From Odiellus spinosus (taxonomy: Eukaryota > Arthropoda > Arachnida > Opiliones > Phalangiidae), in assembly GCA_963920705.1 (NCBI GenBank), contig OY987237.1:3750601-3814600 (forward strand): 64,000 nt of DNA. The letters run 5' to 3'. The position numbers and the translations under genes are program-made. The notes under the pieces were generated by a model. The model ran no database searches. It had not been told where the DNA came from and was given only the letters and a program-made list of their open reading frames with translations. Positions 25,136 through 37,100 of the stretch are shown piece after piece. Numbering within the stretch: position 1 is the first letter of the stretch; each line of letters starts with the position of its first letter.

Positions 25136-28100
25136 GTCAGTTTAATCGTATTTTCATATTTAATTACTAGTAAATTAAACTGGAAATATGCTTCATATAC
25201 AGGCGAGTGGCTTACTAAAGCTACAGTCACACTATTTTCTTAAGCCTAATTTGAAATATTTGGTCCTATTTTCGTAAGCCTAATTTGAAATATTTGGACC
25301 TATTTTCGTAAGCCTAATTTGAAGTATTTGGACCTATTTTCGTAAGCCTAATTTGAAATGTTTGGACGGATTTTCTTAAGCCTAATTTGAAATATTTGAA
25401 CCTATTTTCTTAAGCCTAATTTGAAATATTTGAACCTATTTTCTTAAGCCTAATTGGAAATATTTGAACCTATTTTCTTAAGCCTAATTGGAAATATTTG
25501 AACCTATTTTCTTAAGCCTAATTGGAAATATTTGAACCTATTTTCTTAAGCCTAATTTGAAATATTTGGGCCTATTTTAGAGCCTAATATTTTAAATTTG
25601 ATAAATTGTTTAACCATCATCATTCTCCTTGATTCTTTTAAGATTAATGCCTATTTTTATTTCGAGACATCTGTGTAGAAATTGCAAATAGGCTTAATAA
25701 ACGTTTCTGTTATTTATAATTGCGTTTTTCTAGGCGTACTCTTTCGTAGCTCCACCTCCAATTTTTTCTCTCGTTTCTCTCAGTAACAGAATGATTTATT
25801 GTTCTCTTTAGCTTAGTTATTTTGTTATTTTTTTTTTCTGTCTTTACAAGCGTTTATTAATTTTTCTTTTTTCTTCACCCCACTCACTCGGGAAACGGGA
25901 GAGATGTTAATGAAAAGACTTAATGTTTGTAGTTTCATTATCACATAACGTGACCCTTTTGTTATCATTTTTTTTTCAACACCTCCTTTTCTCTGTTTCT
26001 CGTCCAGGTGATAGATGCCCCACGCACTAACAAAAGATTATAATGGTCGTCCAAAAGAATGAGAAAATTTCTCTATTTTTAATTTTAGCCCCGCAATGCC
26101 CCCCCCCCCCCTCCTCCCTACGCTTTTTGGGTCCTGTCAAATGAAACGACCAATTTATCAACTCAGAGATACCAGCTACGAATTATTTTTAACCCTAAGT
26201 TATGATCGTGTTTAATTATCATAAGCAAAACATTTGGAATATTTTTAAGAGGAACCTTAAAGCTGATGAGTATTCTTGGATAATGCGATCGTGTAGAAAT
26301 GTTACATCATCCGTAGTGTTTTGGTTCAACCAATTGAAGCTATAAGCTATCGTGAGGCATTGTATTTTATAGTGACGATTCTTTTAGATCTGTAGTTTAA
26401 ACACGAAATCAATGGCTATTTTAGGACAATGTTAGGTTAAATGCTACAATGATTTTAGTCCAAACCAAAGGGCGATTTTAGTCCAAAACAAAGGGCTATT
26501 TTCGCCAAATCATAATTATGATTTTTGACCCATCATAAGCACAATTTTAGCCCAAAATCCAAGAACGATTATGGCCCAAAACCCAAGAACGATTTTTGCT
26601 CTAATCATAAACTATGTCAATACATTAGAACACCATGCTGTACAATTTTACATAAAAATAAGATTAATTAGTCAAATTACTAATTAAGCTTAGATCACTA
26701 AATAATTGATTAAACTTCCAGCTCTACCTAGACCTCCTAAGGATGTCCAAATATCGGACGTCACCGCAACTTCGATTCGCATCTCCTGGTCGTACGAACC
26801 TTCTTCGGACGACATTCAATATTACGTCATCCAATTTAAACCTCGTCACGGAATGCAAGATCACAGTGAAATTAGCGGGATCAAAGATACTTTTACAAAC
26901 ATCCGTGATCTCAGTCCTTATACGGAATACGAATTCTACATCATCGCTGTCAATGCCTTAGGTCGGGGGTCACCTAGTAATCCGGCTCTTGTAACTACCG
27001 GAGAAACGAGTAAGTCAGCTAGTTTTTTTTATAATTAGTAATTATATATATTAATTCTTTTCCTAAAAAACCAATATCACAAAACCTTAACCACTTTCCA
27101 CTATCTTTAACACGTGAACATATTTTAAATCACCATTTGAACAAATGCACAGCAGCTGGAAATATTTAATAACTGTACATACAAAAGTGTACAGGTTTTT
27201 TTTTTCCTTAGAAATTTTAGAGTATCTTTTTGTAATCCATTTTTTAACGATTCGGATTTAGTTAGTGTATTTTTGACTCTAATAATTATAAGATTTAATA
27301 TAACACTATATTCACTGTATTTTGCTTTCACGGCTAAATTAAAGGCGATCCATCAGGATTTATCAGTAAGTTGGAACCAAAAAAAAAATCGCACAGAACT
27401 GAAACTCACATTTTATTCGCACAATAAAAAAAATTACAATTTTTATATCAAAAAATAGTTTAAAAAAAAAAAATCTTTTTGATTCCGCGATATCTCTCTT
27501 TATAATTTTTTGAAACGCATGCATTTCTGCGCCCTATTTCATTATTTATTTCTCTTTTGCGACAAAAAATAAAACCACTTACTTAGATCTCTCATTCACT
27601 CTTTTTTCTATCCTGAAATCTAGAGCCAATTCTTCTTCTCTTCTTCTACGAATGGCATGAAAATTGCTTGACACTAGTTTCAAAACTAACTAGAGAACAC
27701 AAGTTCGCGTCAATTTCTCCGCATTTTGTACCGTCGTAGCGTTTTCTAGCCAAACCTATCTCTTTTTCTCCCACTTCAAACTTATTCTTCGAAGGGAATG
27801 TGAAAAAGAAAATCAAGTTAGGCCTTTTCGTAAAATTATTGAATATGGTGGCTAACTTAATTATTAATTTATTAATGAGACTGCTACTTCATGGTTATGA
27901 AAACGTTTTCGGACCAAAGTAACAAACAAAAATTTAACCCAAGACAAGCTTGGCTTAATTGACTTTCGAAATTAGGCTTAATTGACTTTTGAAATTAGGC
28001 TTAGTTGACGATTACAATTAGGCTTAGTTGACGATTACAATTAGGCTTAATCGACGCGTTTGAAATTAGGCTTAATGTAACGTTTGAAATTAGGCTTAAT

Positions 28101-31100
28101 CGACTTTTAAAATTATGTTTTATCGACGTGTTTAAAATTAGGCTTAATCGACGCGTTTGAAATTAGGCTTAATCGACGCGTTTGAAATTAGGCTTAATCG
28201 ACGCGTTTGAAATTAGGCTTAATCGACGCGTTTGAAATTAGGCTTAATCGACGCGTTTGAAATTAGGCTTAATCGACGCGTTTGAAATTAGGCTTAATCG
28301 ACGCGTTTGAAATTAGGCTTAATCGACGCGTTTGAAATTAGGCTTAATCGACGCGTTTGAAATTAGGCTTAATCTACGCGTTTGAAATTAGGCTTAATCT
28401 ACGCGTTTGAAATTAGGCTTAATCGACGCGTTTGAAATTAGGCTTAATCGACGCGTTTGAAATTAGGCTTAATCGACGCGTTTGAAATTAGGCTTAATCG
28501 ACGCGTTTGAAATTAGGCTTAATCGACGCGTTTGAAATTAGGCTTAATCGACGCGTTTGAAATTAGGCTTAATCGACGCGTTTGAAATTAGGCTTAATCG
28601 ACGCGTTTGAAATAAAAACTTAAGCGGAGTTTATTGTGAAAATATAATATAATAACTTGATTTTATCTTTTTTAAACTCTCTTCTCGTTTAAATTAGTTG
28701 TAAAGCAACACCCGAATATTGAAAATATACTATCCATTTACCAGTGTGTAAGATTGTTTAGAATTTGGTAAATAGTGTAATATTTTACTAAACTTGGATT
28801 GTCATAAAGTTTGAACTTATCAACGAAACTTTAGTTTTTGAATGGTAGGAATTAGTGGTAGAAAGGTCCAATTTAAAGAATAATTCTTCATTTCCGACTT
28901 AATTTTCTTCCAATTTTCCACAATTCTAAGCTTGCTGCGTGTTTTTACTGAGAATGTGCTATGTTTGACAAGTAATTATAATAATAATAATAATCAAGAA
29001 AAACAAACCCAAATTCTGAAGAACTGTCAAAGAGTCTAGAATTAAGACCAAATTTAAGTATCGTGTTGAATTTATATTAACTGCCATGATTTTCCCTTCG
29101 CGTAGAACCTGGTAGCGCTCCTCGAAACGTAGCGGCGAGGCCGATAAGTTCTAGTACCATTGTAGTCAAATGGGACGCTCCGAAAGAACCAAATGGACAA
29201 GTCACTGTAATTATCCTTCTCTTAAAGACAACAGTTAGGCACTCAAGAGTGTGTTAGTCTAATTATTCTTTGATTTCTAAAAAAGGGGTACAAATTGTAC
29301 TACACGACCCAACCTACTCTACCTATCGGTGCCTGGAACGTTGAAAAGTTGGATAATGGACAGTTAATTACTATCAGTAGTTTAACTCCACATGTCATTT
29401 ACACAATCAGAGTTCAAGCCTTTACGAGTCGAGGTTTTGGGCCATTATCAGCGCCGGTTCAAGTTAAAACTCAACAAGGAGGTACGTAACGAAATAATCG
29501 TAAAAGATTCGAGCAAGTGTCTGGTCTGATAGGGTCATAAGGTCAAGAATTTTTTTCTTTTATCGAAACTTCGCGCAGTTCCTAGTCAGCCGACGAACAT
29601 TAGAGTGGTGCCAACGTCTTCTTCCACCATCCAAGTTTCGTGGTCGAAACCATCGGACGCTAGCACCGATCATATCATCGGCTACGAGATATATTGGAAC
29701 GATACCTTCACCGATAGTTCCTATCATAGAGCCATTCCTGACGTTGAATCGTACACTTTAACGGATCTTTTCCCAGACACTGTCTACTTCATTTGGGTGG
29801 CTGCGAAGTCAATTCAAGGGGAAGGAGCGGCGACGACACCGATAGCGTCGCGAACTGATCAATATGGTGAGTGATCTCGTAGAATCCCGAAAGTAACCAA
29901 AATATCAGGCTTATAATTATTAGTTTGATAAATGGGTTTTACCATTAATATTGGCACGACTGAAAAACCAGAAACACGCGTTAATTCTTTGAAAAATCAT
30001 AATTTGTCGGTAAAAATAAGAGGACTGAGAAAAATTTAAAGTTGTTTTAGGAACACCATCAGATTAGATATCCGCATGTAGTGAAAACCATCTCGCGTTC
30101 AAAAAGGTTGCCAGCTCTTATTTTTTTTTCAAGAGACCTTCATTATCCCTTTTTTTACACATTCTCTCTCTATCTCTCTCTCCATGACCGTGACGTGATA
30201 ACTCGTGTTCGTCCAAATTTCACCCCCTTCTTTCATTTTTATATAAAATTGACTTTTTGGCTTTTCCTTAATGATTTAAATAATAATTATTAACTATTAC
30301 GACTAAAAACCCAAATATTGCAATACCCCCAAAACATTTTTAAAAAAATCTAGCATGATTACGCTTCTCTCGATATTACCTCTCTAATAAATCTCTCTTA
30401 GATTTCAATTTTCCGTATATTGGTCACTTCACTTTTTTAGCACATCTCTTAAAGTCTATATATAGTCTTTCAATGTGCACGCTCTCTGCTATTCTCACTC
30501 AGTCCTTCGATAGTTTTTTATTATTAAAAATATTAACACCAGAAATCTATAAAAAACACTCTTTCGAAGGGGAAGTTTGTAACTCTCGTCGTTAAAGAAA
30601 GAATTCGCTAATGAGCTGAATAACTATGTAAAATAAATTAAACGAGTCATAGGAATTTTTAATTATTGCTGGGCTTAGATATGATTTGGGGGCCATTCAA
30701 ACTTTATTTCATTTTCGGGGCCCATTAAGGCCCTTTCTGATCTAGAACTCTCCCCTTTAAAATCATCTTCACTTACGCGTACAGCCTGGCTTTGACTGTG
30801 CAATTTGTTACGGTCAACGTCGTCTGCTAAGCGAGAAAAAAAGGTAACTTTAAAGGGGCTTTTAAAATCCTTTAAAGGGATTTCTTTTCTCGCTTAGCAG
30901 ACGACGTTTACCGTAACAAATTTACAGTCAAAGCTAGTCTATGCGCGTAAGGGAAGATTCTAGACCTTTAAAGCTTTATTTTGAGTCCCTTATCAAATTT
31001 TCGGCTGCGTCTATATATTAGTAGCTATTAAATCAAACAAGAACGCGGCATTTCACATCCTACTCAGGAGCTACGAACTTCCCTCCCTTGAAGAGTGGTT

Positions 31101-34100
31101 TTAATAGAGTTCCGTTATCAATCATCAATGTCTCTGTTTTTTATCTAATAATAATAATAATATATTCTACAATTTTTAAACGTAATTAAATCTACTCGAT
31201 GATAAATGGGTGTTTAAAATTTAATCCGTGTTTTTCGCTCATTGTAACAAATGTTTCAAATATTTAAAACAATTTTGAGATTTTACTCTAAATTACTAAA
31301 TTTAATTTTGCAATTTTCTAAACGAGCTGTTGAACTTTTAATCTCGTTAAGTTTTTGAACAATGAGAGAGAAATTAAAACTACCGATATATATTTTTCAA
31401 AGCGTTATATAAAAGGAGGCAATTTTAGAATTTTTTAAATGCATTTCACCAAGCTATTTTTTGTTTGCGATTTTTTACAGTTTATTGAATGACATAAAAA
31501 AAAAGCACGTAGTTTATAAAAAAAAAAAAAGAATTTTAAATAACCCGTTAAGCCCTAGTATTTTTCATTATTATTTGATTTGGATTTTTGCCTCTCACCT
31601 TTCGTTATTATCTTTTCCCATTTTTTTGGTGCTTTTGACTCTCTGTGGTCACCCTTCTTTGCCAAAACACCAACCACAACCACCAACCAACCAACCAACC
31701 AACCAAATCACCGCAACCAATAAAAATAAACAAAAAAAAAAACCCGCACACTCCGTCACAGTACCGAGCGCCCCACCCCAATCCGTAGAGGGCACGAGTG
31801 TAGACTCCCGATCCTTGAAAATATCCTGGGAGCCCCCTCCGAGGGACAAACAAAACGGCATCATCACCTACTATAAAATCAAATATCAGAAAGCCGAATT
31901 GGGTAACGATCCGTCCGGAGCCAAAACCATCGAAATCAAAGCCAACGTAAAGTCGCACGTCATTACGGCCCTCGAAAAGTGGACGGAATATAGAGTATGG
32001 GTCTTGGCCGGAACTTCGGTAGGCGATGGTCCGTTGTCTCGAGGCGTAGTATTGAAAACGGACGAAGATGGTACGCATAAACATTTCTAAACTATTTTTT
32101 TTTAACCCCCTTGATTCCTTAAGCCAAACCTTAACCCTGAACCAATTTTTTTAAATTAAACGCGTCTAATTGTCAAGCATGATTTTTTTCGCACGATCTT
32201 TGGAGGGAAGCTGGCAACCGCGTTTAAAACCTTTTTAAATTAGTATTCGGGTGGAGGTTCTTAGCGAAACTAAATTTACAAAAATGGAGGAATTTCAAAG
32301 ATTTCTTTATAAAACCAAACGATCATTTTTGATCGTAGTTCCCGGTGAACCGAGAAAAGTCAGCGTTACGGCCATTAATAGTACGGCCATCAACGTTCGA
32401 TGGAAAGCTCCTAGTCAACGAGATCGAAACGGATTAATCAGAGGATATCAAATTCACGTTCACGAATTACTTAAAGGAGGAGATATGGTTAACGAACCAC
32501 TTCGTTTTGACGTTTCCGATCAAGATACCGAAGTTTTTAACGTCACCGGGCTTCAACCCGATACCGAATACTCAGTACAAGTGGCCGCTTTCACTCGTAA
32601 GGGAGATGGAACTAGAAGTTTTCCCAAAAACATTCGAACAATGGGCGGAGTTCCAACGCGTCCCGATATGGCTGTCCATATATTGGACGAAGAACCTCAA
32701 TTAACTGTCGATGTTCAGTGGCAAAAACCAACTCACACATACGGAGCTTTATTGGGTTATCGTTTAAAGTATAAACGTAATGATTCCGAAGAGTTTCAAG
32801 AAGTGGAGATTGCTCATTCGGAGAGTCACTTTACCCTGGACGATTTAGGTAAGATTAAAATATTATTTCAAACTGATACGATATCAGTATCTGTTACCAA
32901 TATCAAGGTTTCCAGGCTAAATTATCCAAGAACGATATTCCGAGATAAATGGTGTCAAAAATTAGAAATTTTGCAATTTTCGCCAATAGAAAATAACAAA
33001 ATTATAATTTTTAAATTAAAATAACATATTTACCCATAAGATTAAGATAGTCTGTAAAAGCTCATAGTATTTAAGCACCGAGTTCTTATTGTGTTTAAAC
33101 CAATGACGAAACTATTTTCTATGACATATTGTAGACTTTGCTAAGTTAAAGGAACTCAAGCTAGGGCGTTGGACACAGTTTGAAAAACGTTATTCCTATT
33201 TTTCTTATTTTAATTCTAACTCGTAAAATCAGCTATTTTTCAACACAAAAGTAGACTTATTATAAATTTTCAGTGAAAGTTACATTTTCCCCCTACAGAC
33301 TAATGTCTGTAAAATGCCATAGTATATAAGCATTTAGCATAATTACCATGTATAAATGATGACGATACTATTTTCTATGCCATTTTGAAGACTTGGTAAC
33401 TTTAAGGGACTTAGAAAACGTCACTGTGACGTCACTTAAGGACGAATGAAGTGCCTTAAGTGGAGAACTTTAAGGCATATCCTATTTAAACATTGCTATT
33501 GATATTGGTTAATACTGGAGATTAACTTACTATTTCCATCAAATCTTACGATTTAATTTAATTTTAACATGTTTAGATCGGGGAGCGAGGTACGAATTTC
33601 ATCTGGCAGGCAAAAATAGCGTCGGTTGGGGTCAAGATGCTATAGAATATTTAGATACACCCGAAGGAAGTACGTGACTATAATCTAACTACTTTAAAAT
33701 AATTGAACCATCTTTAACCGTAAAAACTGTATCTTTAGTACCCAAAGCCGCGCCATTGAATATCAATCATCGTCTGCAAAGCCCAACGACTCTCGTAGTA
33801 AGCTGGGACCCACCCCCAGCTCATTTGACTAATGGCCACGTCATTCTTTACGGATACTTATTTCAAAAAACATCAGATCCTTATCCAGCTGATAAAAACA
33901 CTACTTCTAATCGTATTGTTATTAGGTTAGATATTGATTACTTAAAGAAACACGCTTTAAAACTGATTTTTCATAGATCACAAGGAATTTTATGTCCAAT
34001 TTCAGTTTATTAGATGAAAATACAGAGTATTTCTTCCAAGTTCGCGCTTATACTAGTATGGGAGGCGGTCCTTTGAGTGAGAAGGTTATAATTCAAACTC

Positions 34101-37100
34101 CGGGTGATGTTCCACCGGCTCCGTCCAGCGTTCAAGCTATGGCAACCTCTGAGCAATCGGTAGAAGTCTGGTGGGACGTTGTTCCATACTTTAAAGATAT
34201 TCTGGGCTATCAGGTACGATTTTACTAATAGAATTGGGGAAAATCTCGTCCGAATACGTATTATAATTGTATAAGTTTAAATTTTTGAAGATTCTTTACA
34301 TACAAACTCCCGAGGAAGATTTGGATCAATGGAAAAGTAAGGACGTTCCTCTAACATGGTCAGCGGAGATTAATGGTTTGGAATCTAATACGATGTACGC
34401 CGTACGAGTCGCTGCCCTAACTAAAACTGGATTAGGACGATTATCCGAACTGGTGACGATCAAAGTTCAACCTATTGGTAAGTAAAATTTCATATAAAGT
34501 TTGAAAATCGAACGGTTTTTGCATAACTACCATTGAAGGGACGCAATGAATTTTGCATATATTTCAACACCTTATAACAGTTATGTAATGAACACATTCT
34601 AGGTACTCGTTCATCGGTCGATTTATTTTCAAAACTTTATAGTGTTTGATTGGTTTGAGATCCCGAAATAATCCATAATTAATTACTGTTCATTTCTAAC
34701 TTAAAATTAAGACGTTCCAATTGGTTTGAGAGCTCACGGAGTAACTACGCATAGCATGGATTTATCCTGGAAACCTCCCGTTAAACTTGATCCGATTAAA
34801 TACGTGGTACATTTTGATATCACTAACTAACCATAGACTTTTAAGTTTTTTCATATATTTAATAAAAACAAATAATTAAATTCTCCAATTAGATTTCGTA
34901 CGGAGCTCATAAAGAGTTTTACGATAGTCGAGGACAAGTTCAAATCTTACACATTCCCGTTGAAAAAGTATTTTTATCGGCCGAAAATACAAGTTACACT
35001 ATCGGGCATCTTATGCCTTTTACTAGTTATCAAGTTAACATTACCGCAGTTCCTCCCGACGAGAATTTTCGACCCGCAGCAAAAATTACGGTCACAACAG
35101 CGATGGCTGGTAATTTTTCTATAAACTTTTATAATCCACAGTACAAAAGTTTTTCATTATTTTTAAATATCATTTAGCACCAACTCCGATGGTGAAACCA
35201 GATTTTATCGGTGTGGACGAAAACCACATTACCGTAATTTTACCGCAAGCGTCGGAAGAATATGGTCCAATTAGTCATTATTACTTAGTCGTGGTACCTG
35301 AAGAGTTTGCTAACAAAGAAACTGATTCCTATTCGTTGGAAGAATTAACTTCAACCCCCGAAATGGAAATTGGACCGTATATCGCTGCTAAATTTCCCCG
35401 TAGATCTCAACCGATGCAATTCAAACTGGGTGACAATAAACATTACTCCGAATTCTTGAATCGTAGGCTAAGACGAGACGCGAAATATCAAATATTTGTT
35501 CGTGCCGTTGTTGATACGTCTCCTAAGGTAAGAAAAGAATATAAAATTTATTTTTAAAGGGATAATGAAGTCAAAATCAAATTAAACTCAAAATCTTGCC
35601 AAACATTTATTTTTTATTTTTTTCACGTGAAACTCTGGAAATTGTAGTTTTTTAAGCGCTCCAACAAGTCTGCCATATTTTATAATGATCTGCCGACCCA
35701 TGGTGACACGTTTTAACTTCGCTTTTATTCATTTAAACATTTCAAATCAATTAAAAATAACCCTTACTCATCTTCATTATCCCTTTTATTCAAAATTGAA
35801 AGTTTAGCAACAATATTTATGAAAATTTCCTTCAATAATAGAGTTTATATACAAGTAGTCCTTTCTCGGACGTTTTAAGTTTGGGTATGACGTCAGCCTT
35901 AAAGACGGATGATAAAGATAAACACAAAGATAAAGATACCGAGGTCGTAGATCCGGGAGTCGATAGAATTGAAAACAGCGTAGATAAAGCTGATTTATTA
36001 TGGATAATTGGACCAGTCATCATCATTCTCGTCATGGTTTCGTGTTTAATCGGATTATGGTTCGTTAAAAGTCGAAGAAGGGATACTTATAAATCTCCAG
36101 CCGGAGAAACGACCATGAAACTACTAAATATGAATAGCGAACGCGAAATAACTATCCATCCTTCCGATCCCGTGGAATCGCGTCGTTTAAATTATCAAAC
36201 ACCCGCTATGATTAGTCATCCACCAATCCCAGTAACGGAACTGGCCAATCACATTGAACGTTTAAAATCAAACGATAACCTTCTATTTTCCCAAGAATAC
36301 GAATCGATCGAACCCGGTCAACAATTTACTTGGGAGAATTCTAACATGGAAGCGAATAAACCGAAAAATCGTTACGCAAACGTCATCGCTTACGATCATA
36401 GTAGAGTCGTTTTACAAACGTTGGAAGGAATCCCCGGTTCGGATTACATTAACGCGAATTATTGCGACGGTTATAGGAAACAGAACGCTTATATCGCTAC
36501 GCAAGGTCCTTTACCCGAAACGTTTGGCGATTTTTGGAGAATGGTTTGGGAGCAACGAAGCGCGACTATTCTCATGATGACGAAATTGGAAGAGAGGGCC
36601 AGAACAAAGTGCGACCAGTATTGGCCTAATAGGGGGACGGAAGTCTATGGAAATATTCACGTTACCTTATTAGATGTCCAAGAATTAGCTACTTATTGCA
36701 TTAGGACGTTTCAAATTAAAAGGGTAAGTCAAAAAAATAGAGATTAGAATGCCATGTTACTGCATAAGCCTATTGCTTTGTCATTCCACCTAAACTGGTC
36801 AGTGGTCAGGGAATTTAATTTGAATAAGATAACGAGGTAGCTCCACCATTCCCATGATGATATGAACCCTTCCAGTGGCGCCATCTGATGGCCATTACAG
36901 GAATCTTAAAACTTGTTTCTAGCTTTGGGTTTTTGGATTAAGTGATTTTAAAAGATCATTCGGATTGCGTTATTTTTTAAATAGGGTGGAGTTACAGATT
37001 CTAGAGAAATCAAACAGTTTCAATTCACCGCTTGGCCTGATCACGGAGTTCCCGATCACCCGACGCCATTTTTAGTCTTCCTCAGGCGGGTGAAAAACAT

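Noticed and set aside
31461..31761. N-terminal extension of the FN4 exon
   Set aside because: The frame is open by chance. A clear acceptor (CCGTCACAG ending at 31761) and FN3 alignment start at 31762.
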